Assembly (NCBI GenBank): GCA_017510785.1
Contig: JAFWMH010000054.1
Span: 1 to 64,000 of the forward strand
Length of the DNA: 64,000 nucleotides
From: Atopobiaceae bacterium
GTDB lineage: Bacteria > Actinomycetota > Coriobacteriia > Coriobacteriales > Atopobiaceae
Reading direction: 5' to 3'
Under the pieces are notes generated by a model that saw nothing but the letters and a program-made list of their open reading frames with translations, did not search any database and had not been told where the DNA came from. Of this stretch, positions 54,300 through 62,654 are shown one piece after another (within the stretch, counting starts at the first letter, position 1; each line of letters begins with the position of its first letter). The position numbers and the translations under genes are program-made.

Positions 54300-55514
54300 T
54301 TACCAGATGCGGCGAATGGCAAGACCACTTTGCAGCTTGGGGTCGAACCAAGTTGACTTGGGCGGCATAATGCCACCTGCATCGGCAACAGCCATGAGCT
54401 CGTCCATAGAAGTGGGATACATCGCAAAGGCCACGGCGTGATTGCCCGCGCGACGCTCCAGCTCCTCAGCCGTAACGCCACCAACAAAGGCAGCACGCTC
54501 GTCGGTACGTGGGTCGGCAATGCCAAGCAAGGGCGCGAGGACCTTTTCCTGCAGTACCGCAACGTCGAGCTCGCCCGCAGCATCTCCGCCTAGCCACGTC
54601 ACCTCGCGCCACGTACCTTGCACGTACATGCCAAACGTTCCCTTGCTTTGGGGGACCACAGGCACGTCGCTCGGCTCAGCGCACGCAAAACCGGCATCCT
54701 TGAGCGCACGCACGAACGAATCCTCGTCGAAGTCGGCGGGCAACTCGATGATGCGGTCGTACGGCAGGATCCTTAGCTGGCTCGCCGGGAACAGCACCGC
54801 CAAAAACGCCTCGGCCGGATCGTTCTCGCGTCCCTCCGCCCGGCGGGCTTCGCAAATGGCCGTCGCGGCCGCAGCACGATGATGCCCATCGGCGATGTAG
54901 GCCGTTTCGACCGTGGCAAACGTTACGGAGATGGCGTCAACCGCAACCTCGCGCGCAATGCGCCAAACCCGCTGGTGCACGCCATCGGCGGCAACAAAAT
55001 CGTAGAGCGGGGCGCTTTGCTTAGCCGCCCTCACAATGACGTCCATAGCAACGCTGTCGCGATACGCCACGAACACGGGGCCAGTTTGCGCTCGTACAGT
55101 CGTAATGTGCTTCACGCGGTCGGCCTCTTTTTGTGCCAACGTGAGCTCGTGTTTGCGCAGGGACCCCTCCAAGTAGTCGTCGGCGGCAATCGCGCACAGC
55201 ACGCCCGTCTGCCGATGCCCGTCGGCGGTCGTCAACTCGTACAGATACATGCACGGCGTCTCGTCGCGCACAAGCGTACCGTCGAGCTGGCGCTCGCGCA
55301 GAATCTCCTGTGCCCGCTTGTATACCTCGGGAGCATGGGGGTCGTGCCCGGGCTCGAAACTCGTCTCAGGCCGATCGATAGCCAAAAACGACGTAGGGTG
55401 TTCCGCGACGTACGCGCGAGCCTCTTCGTCGGTAAACACGTCGTAAGGCAACGACGCAAACTCGGCCGCACGATCGGGGGCAGGACGCAAACAGGTAATG
55501 GGTTGAACACGCAT
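54300..55514 (-). CDS. DUF1015 family protein
   Basis: 404 aa, ATG with AAGGAG upstream; full length for DUF1015. Seen: ITCLRPAPDRAAEFASLPYD at the start, NPTSFLAIDRPE-like (HPTSFLAIDRPET), RKHELTLAQKEADRVKHITT, and AYIADGHHRAAAAT, the strongest motif and similar to ParB/SerK-type nucleotide-binding folds. Members are often near serine biosynthesis genes; SerK, an archaeal relative, is a kinase for free serine. No serA or serC lies here. Function not established. Confidence 0.85.
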   Translation of the reverse strand: MRVQPITCLRPAPDRAAEFASLPYDVFTDEEARAYVAEHPTSFLAIDRPETSFEPGHDPHAPEVYKRAQEILRERQLDGTLVRDETPCMYLYELTTADGHRQTGVLCAIAADDYLEGSLRKHELTLAQKEADRVKHITTVRAQTGPVFVAYRDSVAMDVIVRAAKQSAPLYDFVAADGVHQRVWRIAREVAVDAISVTFATVETAYIADGHHRAAAATAICEARRAEGRENDPAEAFLAVLFPASQLRILPYDRIIELPADFDEDSFVRALKDAGFACAEPSDVPVVPQSKGTFGMYVQGTWREVTWLGGDAAGELDVAVLQEKVLAPLLGIADPRTDERAAFVGGVTAEELERRAGNHAVAFAMYPTSMDELMAVADAGGIMPPKSTWFDPKLQSGLAIRRIW

Positions 55515-55723
55515 GTGCTACTCTCCTTATGGGAGGAACGAATACCGCCACATGGTACACCCATCAACCCAATCTTCTAGAAGTATCGCCAATGTTCCAC
55601 AGGCACGTCCCTAGGACCAGCGTTCACATCGCCTACCGAACTTCCACAAAAAGGCATGCATGCGCGACTCCAATTAGGGTAAAACTATACCATGTGTCAA
55701 ACACCTCATGAAAGGGGCCAACC

Positions 55724-56104
55724 ATGGCAGGATTCGACTTGGGCGAAGGCGTTCGCAAGTTCTTCTTGGTCGGCGTCGGAGCCGTCGCTAAGGGAGCGGA
55801 AAAATCACAGCAAATTATTGACGAGCTGGTTAAGAAGGGTGAGCTCACCGTCGAGCAGGGCAAAACGCTCAACGAGGAACTCACACGCAAGGCAACCAAG
55901 GCCGCAGCCAGCACGCAAGACAACATCCTTCGCGCCCGCCTCGAAAGCATGACCGCCGAAGAGCGCTCTGCGTACGCCCAAAAAGTCGCCGACTTCGCAG
56001 CCGAAATCGACAGTCGCGCCACGACGGTAGAGGTTGAGGTCGAGGAGGCTGACGATACGGACGAGGCCCAAGAAGCCGCAACTGACTCGGATGACGCGGA
56101 GTAA
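55724..56104 (+). CDS. Phasin-like / PHA-granule-type helical protein
   Basis: 126 aa, ATG with AAAGGGG upstream. Begins GEGVRKFFLVGVGAVAKGAEK, then DELVKKGELTVEQGKTLNEEL, the pattern of the phasin-like/DUF1490-type helical proteins found next to AarF kinases in many bacteria. Acidic C-terminal tail. Two long helices predicted. Nine bases before the AarF-like gene, so co-translated. No polyhydroxyalkanoate synthase is seen; a role together with the kinase is more likely than granule coating. Confidence 0.75.
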   Translation: MAGFDLGEGVRKFFLVGVGAVAKGAEKSQQIIDELVKKGELTVEQGKTLNEELTRKATKAAASTQDNILRARLESMTAEERSAYAQKVADFAAEIDSRATTVEVEVEEADDTDEAQEAATDSDDAE

Positions 56105-56113
56105 GCTCTAGGC

Positions 56114-57886
56114 GTGTCCAGCGAGCAGCAGGACGCCGCAAGGCGCACGGAACAAGCGAGCGCAGGCGAGGACCTCGATCGAGAGGCCACTCGCCTGCGC
56201 GCGTGGTATAAGGAAGTAACGGGCGGAGAGCCCACGCGCGAGGAAACCATTGGCCTGTTAGGCGGTCGTTTCTACGGTTCCGGCCAATACGAATTCACGC
56301 GCAAGGCTCGAGTCGCTCGCCTGAGGCAGATGCTCTCCATCGTGCGCCGGTACGACATCCTGCATGGTCTCACACCTCAAACGCTGCGACGCATGTTCGA
56401 GGAACTGGGGCCAACGTTCGTTAAGGCGGGGCAAATTCTCTCCATGCGCTCGGAGATTCTTCCCCAGTCGTTTTGCGATGAGCTCAGCAAGCTTCGCACC
56501 GAAGTAGAGCCCATGTCGCGCGACGTCGTATTGCAAACGCTTCGCGCCGAATACGACGTCCCAATCGAAGAGATTTTCGACGCAATCGACGATGTGCCTC
56601 TGGGCGCCGCCTCGGTAGCTCAAGTGCACAAGGCACGCCTCGTTACCGGTGAGGATGTTGCCATAAAAATACAACGCCCCAACGTGCGTCGCATAATGGC
56701 GCAAGACATTTCGATTATGCGTTCTCTCGCCCGACGCGCAAAGCGCATAGTGGGCGACGACCAATTCCTCGACGTGCAGTCCGTCGTAGAGGAGATTTGG
56801 CAATCCTTCCGCGAGGAAACCGACTTCCTCGTAGAGGCTCGCAGTCTCGACGAGTTCTCGCGCAACAACGAGAGCTGCCCGTACATCATTTGTCCGAAGC
56901 CCTTTATGGGACTATGCACCGCACACGTAGTCGTGATGGAATACATCGAGGGCATCGGCATTTCACACACGCGCGAGCTCAAGGAGGCGGGCTACGATCT
57001 TGGCGAAATCGGCGTGAAGCTCGTCGATAACTACGGGAGCCAAATGCTCGACGACGGCTTTTTCCATGCCGACCCGCATCCCGGCAACATCGTGATTAGC
57101 GAGGGCAAAATCGCCTACCTCGACCTCGGCATAATGGGCAGGCTTTCCGCGCATGAGCGCAACGCGATTTCGCAAATGGTGTTTGCCGTGGGAGACCTCG
57201 ACACGCCCCGACTCAAGGAAGGGCTCCTGCGCTTCTCCATTGGGACCAACACGTCAAGCATCGATCACGCGCAGCTTCTCGCCGACCTTGACGCCATAGT
57301 GCAGGAGTACGGCACGGCCGCCCTCTCGGAACTCGATATCGCCCAGTTCTTCACCGCCATCGTCAACCTCGCGCGGCACAGCAACATTGAGCTGCCCAGT
57401 TCCGTAACCATGCTCGCACGTTCGCTCGTAACGCTCGAGGGCACGGTGGACGAGCTGCTCTCCAACGAGAGCATCGTCGATATCCTCTCGCAGCACATTC
57501 GCGCCCACACGAGCTTTACGGATATCGCCATAGACGAAGCGAAGTCCCTTGCGCGCGAATCGCGCATGGCGACGCATGGGCTACTCAAAGCCGCCTCCCA
57601 GGCATCGCTCGCCATGGATATGCTTACCCGCGGCCAACTACGGGTTAACATGGACTTGCCAGGCACCGACGACCCAATTGCCGACTTCGCGCATCCAATC
57701 GATCGCCTCACCATGGGAATCGTCATCGCGGGATTGTTCATCGGCTCGTCAGTTATATATCATTCGGGGATAAAACCGCTCTTGTTCGGCGTCCCCGTGC
57801 TTGGCTTCGTGGGATTCGTCGTGGCATTCATCATGGGCGTCTGGCTTCTCTTCGACATTATCCGCGAGGGACGACGTACCCACTAG
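56114..57886 (+). CDS. ABC1/AarF/UbiB-family atypical kinase
   Basis: 590 aa, GTG start nine bases after the phasin-like gene. UbiB motifs: FVKAGQILSMRSEILP (KxGQ region), LGAASVAQVHKARL (Ala-rich loop replacing the Gly loop), VAIKIQRP with the catalytic Lys near residue 184, FHADPHPGNI near 319 and YLDLGIMG. Two C-terminal membrane helices (TMGIVIAGLFIGSSVIYH and VLGFVGFVVAFIMGVW). UbiB proteins are ATPases needed for quinone or isoprenoid lipid handling; which lipid is used here is unknown. A repeat copy lies 35 bases after the stop. Confidence 0.93.
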   Translation: MSSEQQDAARRTEQASAGEDLDREATRLRAWYKEVTGGEPTREETIGLLGGRFYGSGQYEFTRKARVARLRQMLSIVRRYDILHGLTPQTLRRMFEELGPTFVKAGQILSMRSEILPQSFCDELSKLRTEVEPMSRDVVLQTLRAEYDVPIEEIFDAIDDVPLGAASVAQVHKARLVTGEDVAIKIQRPNVRRIMAQDISIMRSLARRAKRIVGDDQFLDVQSVVEEIWQSFREETDFLVEARSLDEFSRNNESCPYIICPKPFMGLCTAHVVVMEYIEGIGISHTRELKEAGYDLGEIGVKLVDNYGSQMLDDGFFHADPHPGNIVISEGKIAYLDLGIMGRLSAHERNAISQMVFAVGDLDTPRLKEGLLRFSIGTNTSSIDHAQLLADLDAIVQEYGTAALSELDIAQFFTAIVNLARHSNIELPSSVTMLARSLVTLEGTVDELLSNESIVDILSQHIRAHTSFTDIAIDEAKSLARESRMATHGLLKAASQASLAMDMLTRGQLRVNMDLPGTDDPIADFAHPIDRLTMGIVIAGLFIGSSVIYHSGIKPLLFGVPVLGFVGFVVAFIMGVWLLFDIIREGRRTH

Positions 57887-57920
57887 CTATGCCGCTCATG
57901 CAGGATTATAAAATCGGGAA

Positions 57921-57992
57921 GTGGCCCGGCAGGGATGCCGCGCGCAGTTCCGCAGGAACGAGGACTGTTTGAGCCGTCACCCTCCGGGCCAC
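57921..57992 (+). repeat. Dispersed palindromic intergenic repeat, copy 4
   Basis: 72 bases, same orientation. Outer ends GTGGCCCGG and CCGGGCCAC pair; interior keeps GCGCGCAGTTCCGCAGGAAC and ACTGTTTGAGC. The left flank (GATTATAAAATCGGGAA) resembles that of copy 3. Between convergent aarF-like and gtrA-like genes. Confidence 0.85.
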
Positions 57993-58004
57993 GGACAAGA
58001 GGGC

Positions 58005-58403
58005 TCACTCAGCCGCATCGAGCCATCGCTTGCGACTAGCGAAATTCCAAACCATGACCACCGCGGTGGCAAATACCTTAGTTACGGTGACTGCGATGGC
58101 CGCGCTCCCCAAAAGGCTTACGCCAAGCCACATGAGACACTCGTTGATGCCAAGTCCGATTACCGAGAGCATCACGAAAGTAGCCAGTTCGCGGCCACGC
58201 GAAAGATCGCTGCGATGCGTGAACACAAATCGCATCGATGCCAGATAGTTGAAGACAACCGAAATCACAAACGAGATGCCGGCGGCGAGGACCGCATCAA
58301 CACCGAGCACCTGCGAGAGCAGCATAAGCATGCCATAGTCTATAAAGAACGCAAGAAAGCCCACCACGGAAAACTTCGCGATTTGTTCCAAGAGTCTTCG
58401 CAA
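58005..58403 (-). CDS. GtrA-family membrane protein
   Basis: 132 aa from a TTG at 58403, chosen because GGGGAGG lies eight bases upstream and the family length (about 130) fits; earlier starts would run into the divergent gene. Four membrane helices: FSVVGFLAFFIDYGMLMLL, AGISFVISVVFNYLASMRFV, a third and a fourth ending VVMVWNFASRKRW. GtrA proteins help move undecaprenyl-phosphate-linked sugars across the membrane for surface glycans. Divergent from a polysaccharide deacetylase gene with 94 bases between, so shared regulation is possible. Confidence 0.88.
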   Translation of the reverse strand: MRRLLEQIAKFSVVGFLAFFIDYGMLMLLSQVLGVDAVLAAGISFVISVVFNYLASMRFVFTHRSDLSRGRELATFVMLSVIGLGINECLMWLGVSLLGSAAIAVTVTKVFATAVVMVWNFASRKRWLDAAE

Positions 58404-58497
58404 ATACCCAACCTCCCCACACGGCACAAACACCCGACCATCCTCTAGTAGCGCCAAGAGTGCTATAGTTGCATAACCCACGTTAGCAGGAGAGCAC

Positions 58498-60150
58498 ATG
58501 GAAAACAACACAGCAGCCACCAACCCCTACGACGAGGGGAATCGCATAAAAACGCCCTTGAGTACTTCTCCGCGGGAACTACCGGACTCAGAGCTCAGAG
58601 AGCGCCCACGCAGCCGCACGGTGCAATCCGCACGCGACGCATCGCGGCGCTACACTGCCGAAAACAAGGAGCGCGAAGAACAGGAGGCTCATCCCAACCG
58701 GTCGAAGCGTCGCAAACCGAGGAAGCAGCCCATACGACGCCGCAAGAAGATGGGCATTGGCGTCGTGGTTGCCGCCATCATTGGTGCCATCATCGTACTA
58801 CTAGCACTGTTGTACTGGATAAACAGGCCAGTCCCCGTCACGATTAATGGCGAGCCGGCAGAGGTTCGCATCGGATCGAGCTTGCAGGACGTCGCGCACG
58901 AGGAGCACCTCGGCATCAATCCCGGCAACTACGTTACTGTTTCGGGCAACGTGATTCGTGCTAACCAGGGTTACGCCTTCAACGCGAAGGTAAACGGCAA
59001 GCAGTTTACTCACGACGAAATCGAGGAATACCGCATAGAGGGCACGGAGTCCATCGAGTTTACCGATGGAGACGACATCATTGAGGAGTACAACTCCAAA
59101 ACGGAGAGACTTGAGCCGTATCTTCGCATGGAAGGCAGCGGATACTCGCTGCAATACGTATCCCAATGGGCGCGCATGGGCGAAAAGCAGTACCGTACCG
59201 GCAAGGTTTCGGGCGAGACGGCCGAAGTCGTTACCGTCGAGCCGCAGGACTGCATCATCACATGTCGCGACCTCTTCATCGAGGGCGACACAAAGTACGT
59301 CGCTCTCACCTTCGACGACGGACCATCCGACGTCAACACACCGCAATACCTCGATATCCTCGATCGCTACGGTGTAAAGGCCACCTTCTATAACCTCGGC
59401 GAAAACACGCAAACGTACCAGAACATCGCACGCGAAGTACTTGCGCGCGGGCATCAGCTCTGCAATCACACCATGGCACACAACCAGCTCACCGCAGTCG
59501 ACAACGATACGATTCGTCGCGAAATAGCCACGTCGGCCGAAGTCATACAAAACGTAACCGGCTTGGCAACCACCCATCTTCGCCCGCCCTATGGCGACTT
59601 TACCGAGCGAAGCTGGCTTGCCTCCGGCGGCACCATAACCGCCTCGGTGCGCTGGACTGGCGACTCGCAGGACTGGCGCTACACCGGCATGACCGATTCC
59701 GAAACCATTACCACGATTGTGAACAACTCGCTTCTCAACATACACTCGGGCTCGATTATCCTCATGCACGATGGTGGCGGCGGTGGCGCACAGGATGTGG
59801 CGGCGCTTCCCAAAATCATCGAACGACTTCAGGCGGAGGGCTACAAGTTCGTAACCATCTCCGACCTCATGCGTGCGGCAGGCGACATACCCGAGGAGGT
59901 ATGTTCGGGCACAGGAACAATGCCCCAAGGTAATGTGTGGCCCAGCGAAATACATCCCGACGACATCGCCGCTGCCGCAAAGGCCTCCGCAGCTTCCTCG
60001 GCGACCACTACCACATCCGAGACTACCTCTAGCTCTTCCGATGACTCCACGGGTTCTACCACGAGCACGTACGACACCGACGACGATGCAACGTATTACG
60101 ACGATTCGTACTACGACGACACGTACGCAACCGACGCGGATTACCTATGA
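58498..60150 (+). CDS. Membrane-anchored polysaccharide deacetylase (NodB/CE4)
   Basis: 550 aa, ATG with AGGAG upstream. Basic cytosolic N-terminus (1-85), one helix (GVVVAAIIGAIIVLLALLYW), a ~150-residue wall-side domain, then a CE4 deacetylase (about 267-460): ALTFDDGPSD with the catalytic and metal Asp, CNHTMAHNQL as the metal His motif, LRPPYGDF and IILMHDGGGG. It removes acetyl groups from GlcNAc or MurNAc of wall polymers, lowering lysozyme sensitivity. The C-terminal tail is Ser/Thr-rich then acidic and Tyr-rich (YYDDSYYDDTYATDADYL). The next gene overlaps by four bases (ATGA). Confidence 0.92.
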   Translation: MENNTAATNPYDEGNRIKTPLSTSPRELPDSELRERPRSRTVQSARDASRRYTAENKEREEQEAHPNRSKRRKPRKQPIRRRKKMGIGVVVAAIIGAIIVLLALLYWINRPVPVTINGEPAEVRIGSSLQDVAHEEHLGINPGNYVTVSGNVIRANQGYAFNAKVNGKQFTHDEIEEYRIEGTESIEFTDGDDIIEEYNSKTERLEPYLRMEGSGYSLQYVSQWARMGEKQYRTGKVSGETAEVVTVEPQDCIITCRDLFIEGDTKYVALTFDDGPSDVNTPQYLDILDRYGVKATFYNLGENTQTYQNIAREVLARGHQLCNHTMAHNQLTAVDNDTIRREIATSAEVIQNVTGLATTHLRPPYGDFTERSWLASGGTITASVRWTGDSQDWRYTGMTDSETITTIVNNSLLNIHSGSIILMHDGGGGGAQDVAALPKIIERLQAEGYKFVTISDLMRAAGDIPEEVCSGTGTMPQGNVWPSEIHPDDIAAAAKASAASSATTTTSETTSSSSDDSTGSTTSTYDTDDDATYYDDSYYDDTYATDADYL

Positions 60151-62645
60151 TGCCCGCGAGGCGCTCGCGAATTATCGCAGCTCTCGGCGTTGCTCTCGCA
60201 GCATCCGTCGTGGCAGGCATGGCACTTAGCATAGCGGCAGCGGTCGCTGCCGCGAGCGTACTACTGGGCTGTGTGGCAATCGTGCTCATTCTCTTTCCTT
60301 ACCCGCGTGTTCCCAGGGTACCGGACGAACCGTCCGCGCCCGATTTGCCACCCACCAGCCAAGCGGACTCTCCGGAACAGGATGGCGCACCCCTCCCCGA
60401 AGAGGAAGCCAGCGATTCCTCTCCAGCCACATCCGAAGGCGAAACGCAAGAGGAGCAAGCTCAAGAAGCCGAACCCAGCCACGAAACCGAGACCAGCACT
60501 TCCCCGTTTTCCTTTTCGCAATTCACCTACAACCTTCTGACTAGCAAGTCCCCCCTCGAGTTTTTATGCGACTTCGCAGAGGAAACGGCAACGCGCACCG
60601 ATGCGTCGCCTTTCGAGCGCTATTTGGCACAACGGCTCAGCGAAGCCCATGTCGCCACTTGGAAATACGAGAAGGACCCCCCGAACATCAGCATTGCAGT
60701 GCCTCACCACAGCGGCGGGTTTTATCTGCGAGAGCCGCCGCACGTGCAACTTGGCCATCATATTCAAATACTGATGATAGAGGCCGCCCTTAACGCCGCG
60801 CGCTTCGCCAACGACTACTTCGACGACATGCTGTTGGCAAGCGAGGAAGACCTCGTAAAGCTTGAGCAACGACATGCCAACTCCATATGCGCCCAAGCGT
60901 CAAACGTAACCGCAAGCGACTGGACGTATCTTGCGATGCCGTGGCAAACGGGTGCTGGGCCCACCGACCGGGGTGAATGGGCCGTACGAAGCTCTTTTTC
61001 GGAATCGATCGAAACGCTGCAGGTGCCCTATAGGCTCACGGCAAACTTCAGGACGAACGTCGCGGGTGGCGATGTGGCCATAGAGGTTGCGGTAACACCA
61101 GCGAGAGCGTTTCCTCGCACCATGTTTACCGATGGATTGGGCATCGTACCGACCACGAGCCACACGCGCAATCGCATGGCGTCCAACTATGCAGCTCGCA
61201 TGGCTATTCTTCTTGCGAACTGCGCCTTTCGCGCCTCCGACCGCATACGCAGGGTATGGATAGCGGGCATCAAAACCACGCCCTCCTCCCGCACCTGCTT
61301 GTACTGGGCACGCTTCGAACGGCGTCTGTTCTCGCACGTGCGCATGGACGCCATCGACCAGCCCCTCGAGCAACTCCGCTTGCTCGGAGCGACCATCAAC
61401 GTTGAGAACGAGGTGCTTCAAGCCGTCGACCAAGGGTTTTATCTTGAGGACGAGCGCTTTTGCCCGCCACTGCGCCACGACCTTTGGCAATTGAGCGAAC
61501 GGTCGCTTCCGCCTTCTGCCGCCCTTTCGCTTGGCACTCAACGCGTAAGTGGCCTGATTATTCACGAAGAGTTGCTTAGGACACTTGTTGCCGAGGACGC
61601 AATACGCGGCTTCACGCAAGAGGACGGTGCTCACGCCACCGAGCAATGCGTACGATCGGTGCTCGACGCAGCACGCAAGACATCCGACGTTGATGTGTGG
61701 AGCGCCGCCGAACGGGTTGCCGCCAAATTGGTAAGCGGAACACTAGCACTCGACAACCTAGAGGCCCTCGAGGAGGAGCTCGTATCGGGCGACCCATTCA
61801 CACGCGCGGTAGAGCGCGCGCAGAAGGATTTGCAGCATCATCGGCCGGAGGAGGCATTCACGCGCCTCGAGAACGCCCTTCGCACCGTAGACCAAGCTGG
61901 CACGTATGACGACACACCGAGCATCGCATACCGTTCCTTCGATTCGTTTGCCCAGCGAGCGCTTTACAACCGTCTTAATGCTCGAGATGCCCGTTGCGTC
62001 GTGCTGGTACCCGACGCATACGTTATTGCTCATCTATTATTCTCGGCCCTCCTACTCGCCCGTTCTCACGAAAAGGAGATCGCGCAGCCAAACGACGCCG
62101 AGCGGGCGCTATGGCACGCCCGGCGCGCGCATGAGGTTGCCCCTCTTTCCATACCTGCCACGCTCTGCGTAGTCGCATGCCAAGAGGCTGCCGGCATCAT
62201 TGAGGAAGCTGCACACACCATAGCCGAGATGCTGGAGCTCGCACACGACCCACAGGGCATTGCGTTGGCTTACTATCGCATGGCCTCCATGCAATGGCAA
62301 CTCGGACGCCACAAAGCGTGCTTGGCCTGCTACCAGCTTGCCGCAGGCATTTCTCCCATGTTCGTGCCCATCGTGCTTGCCGAATGGCATGCGCTGGCAG
62401 GAACCGACCCTTCCCTCTCGGAGCCACTCGAGGCATCGGAGCTCGAGCGAGTTTTGAGCATGTACGAAATCCCCCTTGCGCCGACGGCGCGCATCTCCTT
62501 TTTGCTGTTCGACTGCGCGGCCGCGTCCATCGATGCCGAGGTTTTTCCCGTTGCACGCGACCTCATGCGCATCCTTGAGCTATTCACTGGCGACGACGTA
62601 ATTCATGGCATTCGCAACTCGCTCGAACGAGAGCCGGACGAATAA
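60147..62645 (+). CDS. Large membrane-anchored protein with TPR-like C-terminus, unknown function
   Basis: 832 aa, ATGA overlap with the deacetylase gene, so translationally coupled. Two N-terminal helices (IIAALGVALAASVVAGMALS and AAAVAAASVLLGCVAIVLIL) followed by an acidic Pro/Glu-rich linker (about 55-120). The rest is a soluble region: about 130-470 mixed alpha/beta and unrecognised, about 560-800 helical with TPR-like repeats (GIALAYYRMASMQWQLGRHK). No catalytic motif seen. Because the linker faces the side of the second helix's end, the soluble part is probably cytosolic. It may scaffold wall or glycan enzymes, given the deacetylase context. Confidence 0.7.
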   Translation: MMPARRSRIIAALGVALAASVVAGMALSIAAAVAAASVLLGCVAIVLILFPYPRVPRVPDEPSAPDLPPTSQADSPEQDGAPLPEEEASDSSPATSEGETQEEQAQEAEPSHETETSTSPFSFSQFTYNLLTSKSPLEFLCDFAEETATRTDASPFERYLAQRLSEAHVATWKYEKDPPNISIAVPHHSGGFYLREPPHVQLGHHIQILMIEAALNAARFANDYFDDMLLASEEDLVKLEQRHANSICAQASNVTASDWTYLAMPWQTGAGPTDRGEWAVRSSFSESIETLQVPYRLTANFRTNVAGGDVAIEVAVTPARAFPRTMFTDGLGIVPTTSHTRNRMASNYAARMAILLANCAFRASDRIRRVWIAGIKTTPSSRTCLYWARFERRLFSHVRMDAIDQPLEQLRLLGATINVENEVLQAVDQGFYLEDERFCPPLRHDLWQLSERSLPPSAALSLGTQRVSGLIIHEELLRTLVAEDAIRGFTQEDGAHATEQCVRSVLDAARKTSDVDVWSAAERVAAKLVSGTLALDNLEALEEELVSGDPFTRAVERAQKDLQHHRPEEAFTRLENALRTVDQAGTYDDTPSIAYRSFDSFAQRALYNRLNARDARCVVLVPDAYVIAHLLFSALLLARSHEKEIAQPNDAERALWHARRAHEVAPLSIPATLCVVACQEAAGIIEEAAHTIAEMLELAHDPQGIALAYYRMASMQWQLGRHKACLACYQLAAGISPMFVPIVLAEWHALAGTDPSLSEPLEASELERVLSMYEIPLAPTARISFLLFDCAAASIDAEVFPVARDLMRILELFTGDDVIHGIRNSLEREPDE

Positions 62646-62654
62646 CACCATTGC

